DNA of 47,984 nt from Liolophura sinensis (lineage: Eukaryota; Mollusca; Polyplacophora; Chitonida; Chitonidae), in contig NC_088307.1 of assembly GCF_032854445.1 (NCBI RefSeq), positions 9,810,017-9,858,000 of the forward strand, in the 5' to 3' direction. Position 1 is the first letter of the stretch; each line of letters opens with the position of its first letter. Positions 1 to 11,093 of the stretch are shown here, piece by piece. The translations under genes and the position numbers were made by a program. The notes under the pieces are model-generated. The model saw nothing but the letters and a program-made list of their open reading frames with translations. It had not been told where the DNA came from and did not search any database.

Positions 1-1045
1 AATGTCTTTATTCCTTTTTCGCCCTGGGTTGCGCATGCGCACCTTTGTATCCGTCTACGCTTGAAGGCTGCTTACCAACCGCCTAGATTTCTATTTTCTA
101 ATTCAATGTGCTACCTTTCCCATCTATAAGGTAATTCGGGTGCAAACTGTTTAGTCTGTTGTTCATCATTGCCTTTGCGATGACATTTAGTGAGCAAACT
201 GATGACGTAGTACTCATTTATTGTAAGACAACAATGTTCAAGCCAGCTTGGACCCGGATCAAAGGATACCATGAATTTATCCGGATTTTGTTTGTATTAT
301 AGGACTGAGAAATAGGACATCTGTGATTAGTAGTAAATCACGACCAAAAAAAAAAAACAAAAAAAAAAACCCAAAAGAGGGAAAAAAAAAAAGAAAAACA
401 CAAAAACCTAACGTCCACTCCTTTTCACAGAAACTCGCTCACAGTCGTACCTGGAGGAGCTACTTTCTGAGTGTATCATTTTTTTTCCTGCTCACTGAAG
501 CCTGACTGGTAACTTGCACGTGACCGTATTTATCCCATGCTCATTATGAGCCGCATTGAGCCGTGATAACAGCGACACGTGCCAGAATTTGGAATGATAT
601 ATGATGACTATTTAACCTACTCTACCCCATCCCCCACCTCTCCATATCCCGGGGCAACAGGAAAACACAAATCAAAGCAGAGACACTGAAAATTGAAGGC
701 AAACAAAACAAAAAAAAAAACAAAAAACAAAATAAAAAAAAAACAAACAAGAAGAGTGGCTGTCAGCGTCTTTGTTCAAATAGCAACGCTGATTAAGGGA
801 TTCATGAAGAAACAGCTGACGTTGCGAAGCGGGAAGGGAAAGGGAAACTTGATCGTTATCAAGTATAGAAGAGAGAAATCAAACGAAGAAACAAACAAAT
901 AAAAACAGAATAAACAAAGCATCTTTATTAATGGCTGGCTTAGGCACGTGCAACCATCAGACAGTTCCTTCTTAATGTTCGGCATAAATTAATACATACC
1001 ATACATAATTATATAATCACATGGATAAAGATTGAGAAACATTTA
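1..1045. other. No gene seen; A-rich intergenic DNA
   Basis: No coding region or repeat family is recognised here. Two A-rich tracts (about 345-405 and 705-755) create lysine-rich reading frames that are composition artefacts. The only site worth noting is the palindrome at 30-41, listed separately. Confidence 0.6.
30..41. promoter_or_regulatory. NRF-1-like palindrome
   Basis: The 12-mer TGCGCATGCGCA is a perfect palindrome and matches the NRF-1 consensus (YGCGCAYGCGCR), which is normally found in animal promoters. It lies at the very edge of the window, so any promoter would extend out of view. A chance or repeat-borne occurrence is possible. Confidence 0.3.
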
Positions 1046-1134
1046 CTTATTTATCTATTTATTTGATTGGTGTTTTACGATGTACTCAACAATATTTCAC
1101 TTATACGACCGCGAAAACCCACGAGCATCCGCAG
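1046..1134 (-). mobile_element. SINE-A fragment (3' part, internally deleted)
   Basis: Antisense AT-rich tail followed by the SINE-A 3' domain (ATTGGTGTTTTACGATGTAC, then AATATTTCACTTATACGACC). The sequence then jumps to the core segment AAACCCACGAGCATCCGCAG, so the roughly 40 bp between the two blocks seen in the full copy at 42819-43093 are missing. Confidence 0.8.
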
Positions 1135-1145
1135 ACTGAGAAAGA

Positions 1146-1475
1146 GTGAGTGATTGAGTACTTGGGGTTTAACGTCGTGCTCAACAATTTTTCAGTCATA
1201 TAACGACAAAGGAATCCTTTGGGTGTATGTGATGTGCCTCCTTGTTGCAGGACAGATTTCCACCGCTCTTTTATCTAGTACTGCTTCACTGAGACGACTT
1301 ACCGAAGGCAAGTAAGCCGCCCCGCACGAGCCATTACACTGATACAGGTCAACCAGTCGTTGCACTATCCCATTCATGCTGAACGCCAAGCGAGGAAGTT
1401 ACAACTTCCCTTTTAAAGTCTTAGGTGTGACTCGACTCGGGATTGATCCTGGATCTACCGCTCCCGAAGGTGACG
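1146..1475 (-). repeat. Dispersed repeat B, long copy
   Basis: Read on the minus strand it runs from a possible B-box-like segment (GGATCAATCCC, near 1440-1450), through a GGAAGTTGTAACTTCC inverted repeat (near 1396-1411), to a terminus like GACGTTAAACCCCAAGTACT followed by TCAATCACTCACTC. The 16973-17250 copy matches it closely over the part they share. The 5' segment looks tRNA-like, so it may be a SINE, but no A-box was found. I recall this 3' end as widespread in molluscs. Confidence 0.75.
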
Positions 1476-1479
1476 ACAA

Positions 1480-2190
1480 AGAAAGAATCTATATTGATAA
1501 ATACTGATATTTACTGGATAGTTTCAGAAATCGATAAAACTGCGCGAAAATTAGTAAATCAGCGAACTGCAAGGGCGGATTTTACGTGTACCTTACTCGT
1601 ATTTTAAAATACGTGTATTTAAGCTTGCATGTATGCGCAGGGGCATGCCAGTTGATCTTTGCAGTCATCATACTCCATACAGCGCATGCGTTGCTTTCAA
1701 TACGTTCGCTTTTCGTCACTGTCACCACTAGCGAAGTTTGTACAGAAATTTTGAACAATGGTGTCAGGGTGATGACATAGAAGTGATATCAGGAAACACA
1801 AAACTCTGTCTCGACCTTTGTTTCTAATAATACTTTATACAGACGCATTCTTTTCATCTAAAGTATGCACGTCATGATTCTAAACGTCACGTATAGCAAT
1901 TTTAATATTGCATGCGAGGACACCAATGGGGAGGCTAAGCCTGCACAAACCAAAGTGCGTCGCAATGCTCCAAAGGTCAAGCTTGTCTAGTTTTGGAAAT
2001 GATGTAAAGTGAGGGTAGAGAGCGTCAAGTGCGCTGTAAGGAGTGCGAGCATAATAGACATTAGGAACATTAGGACAGATTGAGTACATAGTGTACAGAG
2101 AGAATGCAACAAAAATGTATTTTGCAGGCTACAAGCAACTTTTCGACGTCTCTGGGTAAATAATCGCGATCATTTTCGAATTGGGAGGGA
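1480..2190. other. No feature recognised
   Basis: Short reading frames on both strands lack splice context, family motifs or coding bias. Nothing supportable was seen. Confidence 0.5.
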
Positions 2191-2191
2191 G

Positions 2192-2773
2192 GATTGTGTG
2201 GTGGTTGGAGTGGTTGGACTTGGGGGTTTGTGGGGGTGGGGGATAGGGTGTGTGGGGGTTGGGGGATAGGGTGTGTGGTGGTTGGGGGATAGGGTGTGTC
2301 GTGGTTGGAGTGGTTGGACTTGGGGGGTGGGGGGATAGGGTGTGTGGTGGTTGGAGTGGTTGGACTTGGGGAGGGGGGTGTGGGGGTGGGGGGATAGGGT
2401 GTGTGGTGGTTGGAGTGGTTGGACTTGGGGAGGGGGGTGTGGGGGTGGGGGGATAGGGTGTGTGGTAGTTGGAGTGGTTGGACTTGGGGAGGGGGGTGTG
2501 GGGGTGGGGGGATAGGGTGTGTGGTGGTTGGAGTGGTTGGACTTGGGGAGGGGGGTGTGGGGGTGGGGGGATAGGGTGTGTGGTGGTTGGAGTGGTTGGA
2601 CTTGGGGAGGGGGGTGTGGGGGTGGGGGGATAGGGTGTGTGGTGGTTGGAGTGGTTGGACTTGGGGAGGGGGGGTGGGGGTGGGGGGATAGGGTGTGTGG
2701 TGGTTGGAGTGGTTGGACTTGGGGAGGGGGGGTGTGGTGGGGGATTAGCGTGTGTGGTGGTTGGAGTGGTTGG
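2192..2773 (+). repeat. G-rich 59-bp minisatellite, G-quadruplex prone
   Basis: About ten units; the regular ones start their GGTTGGAGTGGTTGG block at 2349, 2408, 2467, 2526, 2585 and 2644, giving a 59-bp period. The left end (2203, 2303) and right end (2702, 2759) have deletion variants. Each unit also has G-runs of 4-7 bases (the GGGGAGGGGGG type) and an ATAGGGTGTGTGGTGG block. The plus strand is almost free of C, so long frames on both strands (Pro/His-rich on minus) are artefacts. The 15-mer is one base from the thrombin-binding DNA aptamer. Confidence 0.95.
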
Positions 2774-2774
2774 C

Positions 2775-4060
2775 GGTGCATGAGATGCATAAACAGCCTT
2801 TACTTACCCGGCATGGAAGGTCTTGAGATTGGATACAGTAGAATAGCCCAATCTGAAATAATAAAATTATTTCCATAAAGTCATAAACTTAATGCCATTA
2901 ATTTCTAAAAAGAAACGTTTTTTTTTATTAAGAAATGGTGGTGTAGTATGCTGTAATTGAAAAAGACAATGCCCTTCAGAGTAAAACGACAAAGATGCCA
3001 AAAAAAATCGATGTTTTCCCTGTATTGTAAAGGACGAATAACTGTCCTTCAATAAAAAAATCTTGATTGGTATGTTGAAGATGAGGATCCTGTTGTGTGG
3101 AGAAAATAATTAATTAATTTCTATTCGTAGAAAAATTTTGCTGAAAATCCAAAAATATAGATAAAGCATTAGAGGGGAAAAAAAAAACAAACAAAAAAAA
3201 AACAAAAAAAAAACACTCTTTTGTAGACATCCTCCTTAGATCTTGGACCAAGCGAGATTTTTTTTGCCGTCAGTAGCTGACGAAAAACTGTGTCAGCCAA
3301 TCGCCTTGTGGTAATGTCTCGTCTGCGTATAGGATTGGATGAAGTGAAATCTTCCTTTCAGCGGGTGTCAGCAACATTTCATATGTTTAACATTTCTTGC
3401 ATATTTCTGTTTGTTTTTTATTTTCCTTTTAGAACAAATAATACAATGCATGAGAAAACATGAAGTCTTGAAGCGAGTTGGACCAAATGACTGGTTGATT
3501 GATTAAATAATTTTTTTTTATGTTCACCCATCTTTTTTTTTGAACGATTACAACGTGTACAAATAATTTTGGATGTAGTTGTTTTGGTGAACTTATGAAC
3601 AAGTTAACGGGAGATAAGAGATACTATTTCACGATAAGGAGGTAATCTCACTGATTTAGAAGATAAGCTAAAAGAGATACATAAATCCCCTCCGAGACGA
3701 ATCCCGTTTTAAGCTTATCAAGACTGAATGAGTTTGATGAAGATGTCAGATGAGGTCAGTTTAATCGATGAATCAATGTTTCGATTGGTTGATTTGACCC
3801 TTATTATCTGACCGGTTGATAGATTCGTGAGGGAATGCTGACACTAGAAAAAGATCAGAAAAAAATCATAACTCGAGGTACGTCCGCCAGAGGAGATTAC
3901 AGTGAACTTTTTCAGTGGCACAACAGACATGAATCACGAGGCCATAAGTAGGCAATGCACGTTGACTTGGCGATACTTCCGATGTTCTCAAGCGGAACGA
4001 ACGAAGCCATGACGCCAAAAACTGTCTATAAATGACCCAGTAGTTTTGTTTTATGTTTTA
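2775..4060. other. No feature recognised
   Basis: AT-rich, with A-rich tracts near 3178-3215. If the minus-strand gene model at 4069-5584 is real, later exons could lie here, but none could be identified. Confidence 0.5.
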
Positions 4061-4068
4061 GGTCTTAC

Positions 4069-4257
4069 CATTACCGATCTGTAGTTAACATACATGGTTC
4101 CAACCAAACAGTGTGCAAAATTAGAATGGATCAAGAAAGAGTAAATCATAGCCCTAGCCTGAAACCACTTGCTGTCGTCTTTCCCACATTTGGGAGTAAG
4201 TCGTGTTTTGGTACGACACAGATTGCAATGCGACGGTAACTTTGAGAGAGAAATCTT
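4069..4257 (-). CDS. Candidate internal exon, 63 codons, product unknown
   Basis: On the minus strand this open segment is bounded by an acceptor-like ATAAAACAG before AAG-ATT and a donor-like ATG|GTAAGA. It is 189 nt, open throughout, and both boundaries fall in phase 0, so it could join the phase-0 donor of the exon at 5533-5571 across an intron of about 1.28 kb. The peptide has four cysteines (residues 11, 14, 24, 50), and the stretch CNLCRTKTRLTPKCGKDDSK faintly recalls a Kazal-type inhibitor start (C-x2-C-x9-CG), but the later conserved Kazal cysteine spacing is absent. The polypyrimidine tract is weak. It could equally be a chance open frame; transcript evidence would decide. Confidence 0.22.
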
Positions 4258-4582
4258 CTGTTTTATGGGAATGTCAAGTGAGAACACTTTGGTCTAAGAA
4301 AATGACACATACTTTTACTTTTTACATTAGAAGATTCAAATGTATCCATGAAGAACACTCCTGGCTGTAGGTTACTTCATGCTTTATACACCGAGTATGG
4401 GGTTAATTTATTAATGTGTTTATTTATTTAGTTTATATAGTTTATCAACTGCAGTAGGTCCAAAAGTATACCCATTTAAGGTGAAAGGAATGGGTGTTTT
4501 TGAAACGACGTTAAACTTATAAACACCACGAATACAGGCTAAGTATCCTTGTGTCTCTCATCATGCTAGTGCTTCGGAAGCA

Positions 4583-4786
4583 CCTGGCTCCGGGGATCAA
4601 GAAGCAATCTTAGGATCAAGTCTAAATTTTAATCTTTAAATTGACTGAAAATTGTCGTACAATAAACTTACCTAGAATTTACATAGTCAAGCAATATTTT
4701 GACCTTGTTACATAAGAAATAACAAATTTAAAATGATTTGAAATTTTGACTGAAGTCTAAAATCGCTTCTTGATCCCGGAGCCTGG
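4583..4786. mobile_element. MITE-1: 204-bp inverted-repeat element
   Basis: The left end CCTGGCTCCGGGGATCAAGA and the reverse complement of the right end, CCAGGCTCCGGGATCAAGAA, match over about 23 bp with one indel. Weaker pairing continues to about 55 bp (AATCTTAGGATCAAG against GATTTTAGACTTCAG). There is no coding capacity. The structure fits a non-autonomous DNA transposon; no clear target-site duplication was found, so superfamily is not assigned. Confidence 0.75.
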
Positions 4787-4789
4787 CAT

Positions 4790-5530
4790 GCAGAAGTCCA
4801 ACGTAGTACTCTTTCCGTTACTCTTACTCTTTGTTCGTCAATATACACATGGATACAGAGTCTAGCTGTAACATAATAAAGTTGAATGGAAAGTGTGAAC
4901 TGCTAGTAAAGAAGAAATCACACAGCTGTTGATCTCTAGCTATTGAACAGTTGTCAAGGTTTTGGAAATGTGTTGTAGCAAGGATGTCTAAAGATTTAAA
5001 TAGTGGTTACATTCAAATGTTGAATTTGCATATTCTGTTTCTTGCACTTCATGATGTACCCATTTTCTGCATTGTTATAACCATAACAGTTTTTGCGTTT
5101 CAGCAAGTTCCATCCTAGCCTACATTATATATATAAGGGTTTTTTGATTGCTGAAGATACAACTTAAAGATGAAGCCCTGAAATAAACCAGTTAAATAAG
5201 GTAGTGAAAGTCAGATTATTATTTTAGAGCATATTAATGTCCTTTGATCAATGTATGTCTTATGTTTAATGCCTGATTATTACGATAAGTTATTGACAAC
5301 CTCATTTACATTTGTAAATTTCACCAAATGATGTCTCTAAGCTTGTGTTACTGTTCAGTTATCATGACTCCTATTTAACAATTCCTGTCTGTTTGAGAAT
5401 GATTTTAAAAAACTAATTCTGAATTAGTGTATATATTAAGATAAACAAATGTGCATCATGGTTTAAAACATCGTCAGAGACGATACAGAAACCTATTTAT
5501 AGGGTACCGGTTCAATAAAAAGTCGAACTT
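4790..5530. other. No gene seen; would be first intron of the minus-strand model
   Basis: AT-rich sequence without repeats or open frames of note. It lies between the two candidate exons and is compatible with intronic DNA, but shows nothing positive. Confidence 0.35.
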
Positions 5531-5532
5531 AC

Positions 5533-5584
5533 CGTACAGACGAAGAGGAACAGTAACTTCATCATGTCCATCCCACGACCCGTA
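5533..5584 (-). CDS. Candidate first coding exon of a secreted protein
   Basis: On the minus strand an ATG at 5571 opens the 13-codon peptide MDMMKLLFLFVCT, which has a short hydrophobic core typical of the start of a signal peptide (or a membrane anchor). It ends at ACG|GTAAGT, a perfect splice donor at 5532-5527, leaving phase 0. Two further in-frame ATGs (codons 3 and 4) follow; the first is chosen only because it is 5'-most. Upstream, TTTATACACAG at 5595-5585 resembles an acceptor, so the exon may be internal (5533-5584) behind a non-coding first exon. Coding part is 5533-5571. TATA-like boxes lie upstream. The rest of the gene was not securely found. Confidence 0.4.
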
Positions 5585-5637
5585 CTGTGTATAAATAATA
5601 AATAAGTTAAAAATGCGTGAACCTCCTTAATGGGCCA

Positions 5638-5648
5638 CCATATATAGT
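5638..5648 (-). promoter_or_regulatory. TATA-like box, proximal
   Basis: Minus-strand ACTATATATGG lies about 67-77 bp upstream of the candidate ATG at 5571. A start site about 30 bp downstream would give a 5' leader of roughly 40 nt. Confidence 0.3.
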
Positions 5649-5782
5649 CCAATTTCGGTGGGAATTGTTTGCGAACAGCTCTCTTGATCTACGGTAAAAC
5701 TAAAGGATCACACTGTGTCACAGTCTGATGTTGTAGGAAGCACTGCTTTTCAAATCTGAAGTTTGTTGAGTGGTGCGGACCG

Positions 5783-5790
5783 CTATATAA
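5783..5790 (-). promoter_or_regulatory. TATA-like box, distal
   Basis: Minus-strand TTATATAG, about 215 bp upstream of the candidate ATG. Transcription from here would fit a model with a short non-coding exon spliced to the acceptor at 5585. Only one of the two TATA-like boxes need be functional, and AT-rich DNA makes chance matches common. Confidence 0.25.
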
Positions 5791-5794
5791 CCGA

Positions 5795-6300
5795 GAGGAG
5801 AAAAAAATTAAGTCTATGCTGAATGAGTAGGTAGATTAAATGTTAAAGCATATATACATATGTACATATATACGTATAAACCACAATGGGCATCGATGCG
5901 TATCGAGCGGTACCAGACACCGTGCTCTCTACTTATTGAGTTGATAACCTACCCGCCTCCAGCGCGTTAAAACGCCACAGAAAAAGACACCCACAAAAAA
6001 CGATATCAAACTAAGCTTCAATGAAAACATTAATTATGTAACGATATTATTTTTATTTTACACGAGAAACGATGCAACATTTCAGATATGCAATGTTGGT
6101 TTGGGATCGCTAGAGCTTCAGAATACAGACGAGCTTTGGAGGATCTTTAGCATGTATACCTTTTAGTTCCGAGAATCGTGGAGAAGACAAAAACGAATTT
6201 TGCTTCAATGTACATAATGTTTTCCTTTCATTCTAAATCTATTCATAGATTTATGCTTAGCATCCTTTGTTTCGTTCATATGCGTTGTACGCTCTACTGA
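5795..6300. other. No feature recognised
   Basis: AT-rich DNA with a short alternating TATA/CATA tract near 5850-5876. No repeat family or open frame supported. Confidence 0.5.
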
Positions 6301-6304
6301 ATGC

Positions 6305-6500
6305 CATTTTATGATTATGCGGAGGCTAGATTCGAACCCACGACCCACATCACTGAGTGCCGTTGTTCATGGTATTATCAAGTCATTTTGAAATTTAGCA
6401 GACGTTAAATTCGACATCTTTACTGACTAAATTATTACCGGTGGCTGGATTCGAACTCTCGCTAATGAGATCATATCGAGTGCGACTTCTGTGCATTTTC
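6305..6500 (-). repeat. Two degenerate tRNA-derived fragments
   Basis: Two minus-strand B-box matches lie about 120 bp apart: GGTTCGAATC (6329-6338) and AGTTCGAATC (6448-6457), each followed by a similar CTAGCCTCC or CAGCCACC context. No matching A-box or cloverleaf was seen, so these are read as decayed tRNA-related SINE heads, not tRNA genes. Confidence 0.4.
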
Positions 6501-7583
6501 TAATTACCGGTGAATCTTCGAGGAAGCCTATATCAGATCTCCAAAGAAAGCATCCAATGTCACCTTCTTCGTGACATGATTATTATTTATGTATAAACAA
6601 GAACTTCATATTTCCCACGCTTGTGACGACAAGAGCAGACTGATGAATAGCGACGATATGAAAAGGTATATGAGACATAATTAACGCTCCTATTAACAAA
6701 GCACTGCATGAAAAACACCTTTAGACACTCACAATGTTATAATTTTCTTCATTTATAATATTTCATGTTTAAAGCATTTTTTGTATTTTTTTAAATATCT
6801 ATACATGTGTGAGGGCGTAAACCCAGCTTTTTTATGTCATTGTCAAAATTCATAAAAGAAAAGGCAAATTTATGAATTTGTGAAGTACCTGTCTAAAAGC
6901 GACACGAATATAAGTATATGTCATGTGAGAATTTCGCAATCATTTTTTTCTCAAATGCTGCACAATTTGTTACCTATTGTACTGGCTCATATTATACAAA
7001 TCTTTAATAACCATCGTTTTCACCATTTGGACAATATTAAAAAAATATGACAGTGTATTTTTACTTACAATGGAGTTGAGAAATTCAAGCTTAGTGCACA
7101 CTGTTTGAACTCCAGACGCTTATCGGATTGGCTTGGAGATATCCAATCAAAACTTAGGTTGTAAAAGTAGTCCACTGGAAGTAGCTCTCTGGAAAAGCTT
7201 CAATGAACAAATCCTACAGCCAAACTTCAGAAATAAAGATAATTGAGGTAAGCGTTTAGAATGAGCGCATGTTTGATAAATGTTCCCCTTACTGCAATGT
7301 ATCATGAAGTATGCATATGCTAAATTCCGACGGGAAAGGTCTTCAATCATTAACGGAATCATGCGAAGCAAGAACTCTTTTTTGATTCATTTGATTTGTT
7401 GTGATTTGATTAGAGGATAAGCAACAGTTCTTTATGTTACTGGGTATTTTTTTTACAATGATGTAAAACTATAATGTCGAAATTTTGATTACCAAAATGG
7501 AGGTTTAGTCTTCTTGGGTGTATATATTTCTATACTATTTGTTGTGTATACTGAACGGAAATTTAAAACCAACGGTAAACCAT
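6501..7583. other. No feature recognised
   Basis: AT-rich; the short minus-strand frame at 7147-7371 has no supporting signals. Confidence 0.5.
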
Positions 7584-7878
7584 TTATTTATTTGATTAGT
7601 GTTTTACGCCGTACTCGCAAATATTTGACTTATACGACGGCGGCCAGCATTCTGTGGGAGGGTGGGGGACCGAACAGAGCCGTCCAAAATCGTCCACAGC
7701 ACGGGGGAAACCCTTGACCTGAAATCCTCAGGTTGCTGAATAGCCTTCCCACGTACGGCCATAGAGGAAGCGAGTATGAGCTGGACTTGAACTCACAGCG
7801 ACCGCATTGGTGAGAGGCTCCTATGTCGGGTTATTGCATCGCGCTGACGCGCTAACCATCTCGGCCACGGAGGCCCTG
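7584..7878 (-). mobile_element. SINE-A, near full length
   Basis: Antisense copy running from the tail (TTTATTTATTTGATTAGTG) through the core to the tRNA-like head at about 7790-7878. The B-box reads, on minus, GTGAGTTCAAGTCC. Flanks GGTAAACCAT (7574-7583) and GGTAAAACCAT (7879-7889) look like an aged target-site duplication with one indel. Confidence 0.92.
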
Positions 7879-7889
7879 GGTAAAACCAT

Positions 7890-9666
7890 GTCCATTACTG
7901 TAAGACTACACAGCCATATGACAACAGTAAGAAACAATCTAATACAATTAAAGATTTAAGACAGGTATATATGTTCATAAATAAATACCATTAGTGTAAC
8001 TAGCACAGTTCCTAATGAAAATTAGGTGTTGGCCATTGACTGCTGATTTCGTCACCCTTGTCCATCATAGACATCGCTAGAGGCTGTAACCACGGGAATA
8101 CAATAAACGCACGAGCTTCAGTCATCAGCTGTAACAGGGAGTAGATGCTATCACCAGTTTATGGGGCATATTTTCCTCCGGCACGGCTGCGGCTTTCGAT
8201 CCGGAAGTTACTAGCTGGATGAGGTGTGGTGACTCCTCAGCCCACCCACCGGCCCTACCTTCAGGCTTTGCATAAACGGCTTCTGAACCTCATCTCGTCG
8301 CAAAACTGTGGTAACCATGAATGCGCCGTCGTATAAAACGACTAGTTAATTGATTAGTTGGAGTTAACGCCATATTTTGGAATTTTTCACTTATATTACG
8401 GCAGCAGAGATTTAAAATATAAAAATGCAAAAAAGGCGAAGGCAAGATGGGATTTGAATCAAAAAGAATTACAATGTTATATTTTGTCATATGCAAATGT
8501 TTCAGCTTGGTAAGTTCATTTATCATCTCTACATTATTGTCCACTCCCAACCCATCCATCACTATTTGTTGACACCCCCTCCCTCCTCCCACTCCACCCA
8601 TTCCGACAACCTTCACAACGTCGGCACTCTATCGGTGAAGCATTTCACCGCTCGAAACACCATTCCCGCAATTCCTTCACTATTGTTTGAAAAATTGAGT
8701 TTACTCGACCTATATTTGTTGGAGAAGGTTACTCGATGCCACCTCACTATTCTAGACTTTGCTACTGGCTGTGTCATGGTGTGTCGTATGGCATACCTCT
8801 TTTAAGAGCAAAAAAAGAAAAAAGGGGGGCGGAAAACGCGTAATGGTTGAATTGTTTCCTCATTCACAGCGAGCCACATTTAGTCTTCCTATCTCTACAA
8901 ACAGCTCCCGTCACGAGATGCCATAATCCGCCCCATGGCAAGAAACCTCGCCAATTCTCGCACCTTTTTGTGCCACCACGTGACCAATCTTTTGCACAGC
9001 GCGTGCTCTTTTGTAAAAGAGCAAAATGATTAGATTAAGACTAAAAGGGATTTTATCTCCAGGCGAGTCCCTGCAGTTACTAAGATAACGACATATCCAA
9101 CAAGTAGTGCCTCGGTCGACACATCACCTCCTTGATCTTCTGTGTACAACCTCAGAACTGCTGGCGAGATTAATATATTTGTACACATATATATAAATCA
9201 CAGAGATAAAAAAATCCGTTAAAAACGCAGATAGGAACAATTACTACGGTTTATCTCGTTGACTTTCCTGGAATTCTCCTCAAAAAGGCCCGAGCTTCTT
9301 ATCTTACTCTCTACGCTGTACGTCTTTTATAATATTTTATCATTTGATTTTTACTTGAAGTCATATTTAAAAAAATGTTTGATGTTTGCAGGAAACCAGG
9401 GTAAACCACTAACGACGTTAAACACCAATCACTCAACCCTAGGACTCAACTAAAGTAGGAATATCTGGTTTCATTCGTTTTACTGGCAGTCTTCTTTACA
9501 CCAGGTCTCTACGTTAGATACTTTGTATCGCAGACATTTCCGTTGTTAAATGAAAGCAACAATTAAGGATTCAGGAGTTCATGAAAATAAATAATAAAAA
9601 AAAAAAAAAAAACACACAGAGAATCATTTGTGTATTGTCTGTGGAGTAGTATTAGGGACACAATCG
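7890..9666. other. No gene seen; one weak SINE fragment
   Basis: A diverged SINE-A tail, antisense, is probable at 8340-8412 (AACGCCATATTTTGG, then TTTTTCACTTATATTACGGC). A short repeat-D end (TACTCTCTACGCTGTACGTC) occurs near 9304-9323. Frames at 8491-8805 and 8847-9029 have no recognisable motif, and the former overlaps an equally open antisense frame. Confidence 0.5.
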
Positions 9667-9853
9667 ATTTGAGATGTGAGGAGAGTAGCTCTAAGAGAGG
9701 AGGGCGTTGTTTGTTCTTTTAAAGGTTGTTGTTTTTTCTTTATTGCTCTTGACCGTTTCATTTGAGATGTGAGGAGAGTAGCTCTAAGAGAGGAGGGCGT
9801 TGTTAGTTCTTTTTAAGGTTGTTGTTTTTTCTTAATTGCTCTTAACCGTTTGA
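9667..9853. repeat. 93-bp tandem duplication
   Basis: Two head-to-tail copies (9667-9759 and 9760-about 9853), both starting ATTTGAGATGTGAGGAGAGT, with only a few substitutions and one shifted T/A. A recent local duplication. Confidence 0.95.
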
Positions 9854-10616
9854 ATTGAAACTTAGTGGATGGCTTCACGATGACAAAATCCAGATAAAAT
9901 TAAAGTTGTGGCCTGTTTTGTCTACTGTCAGCCAACGCTTAACACTTTTCCTACCGTTTGTTCGAACACTTGGTTGTTCCAATTTTTGACAGTGCGATCT
10001 ATTTTCAACATTTTTGACAGTTTTGTGCTGTTGTGGACTTTGATATAACTATTATGCTGACGGATCTACTAAGGAGGTTGAGACATGCGTTACTTTCCTG
10101 AAGTATACTTCCAGAATTTCTGTCAAATTTGCAATTCTTAAAGTAACGTAAACCGTGATTAATTGTCCTAAAATCGTCTTCAGCAGATGACAATAAAGGT
10201 CCAAAATTATTGACCTAAAACATTTATTTCCACTTTATTTTAAGGGCTGTTGCACCTAGATGCGTTGTTTTGTTAAGTAACAAAATGTTTCTTTTTCATC
10301 TGCACCTGAGAGCAATTTAATGTGACAACTGCGATAAAGCGCACACCCCAGGCTACATGCAGGTTTATAATAAGAACAGTAGCCCCGAACAAAGTTCCCA
10401 TAGGATCAAACCGCTAGATATACGCCACCACATCCGGACATCTCTTACAGATCCAAATTATGCAATACATGTACAAGACCGATTACGACCTCAACAATAC
10501 AGAGAAACAAAAATTAGATTAAAACTTTGTGATACATATATATCTTCGTCTTGAAAGGTCTAAAACTGATTCTCCATTTCATTCCAACAGCTATGTTTAC
10601 TATTTCTATAATTATT
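9854..10616. other. No feature recognised
   Basis: The plus frame 10357-10554 is open but lacks splice signals, motifs and codon bias. Nothing else was seen. Confidence 0.5.
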
Positions 10617-10857
10617 GGGGCCTCCGTGGCCTAGGTGGTTAGCACACCAACGAGGCGCAATGACCCAGGGGCCTCTCGCCATTGCGGTTGCTGTGAGTTC
10701 AAGTCCAGCTCTTGCTGGCTTTCTCTACGACCCTACGTGGGCGGATGATCGTGGGGTTTCATCTCGGTTTTCTCTCGTCATAATGTTGGCCACCGTCGTA
10801 TAAGTGAAATATTCTTGAGTACGGCTTATAATACCAATGAAATAAATAAATAAATAA
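10617..10857 (+). mobile_element. SINE-A, near full length
   Basis: Sense copy. A-box-like GTGGCCTAGGTGGTTAGCAC lies at 10626-10645 and B-box GAGTTCAAGTCC near 10693-10704. The core is shortened around the GGTTTCATC segment. It ends in the 3' domain and an (AAAT)n tail. No convincing target-site duplication. Confidence 0.92.
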
Positions 10858-11093
10858 AATATACAAATATTTCTCTCGCATTCTTTAGAGAGATGAGGCT
10901 TTAGTTTGTTTTGGGAAGGGGTCTTGCGATTACGTCCTTTCATGTTTTACGAGTGGTATACGAATTTTGGATTTAACGCGAAGATTTACTACAGTAAATT
11001 ATATCTTATTTATCGAGGATGTGTCGATATTGCTTCATCGGCATTTACCTTCAGTTTGTTGTGTTTATCCTGGAATAATATTTGTATTATTTT

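Noticed and set aside
2170-2790. 206-codon Pro/His-rich minus-strand frame and matching Gly/Trp-rich plus frames
   Set aside because: They are translations of the G-rich minisatellite; with no stop-generating bases on these strands the frames stay open by composition. The 59-bp period is not a multiple of three, so the peptide repeat shifts frame.
4942-4957. Match of TTGAACAGTTGTCAA to the retroelement end at 17414
   Set aside because: The match does not extend beyond about 16 bp on either side, so it is treated as chance.
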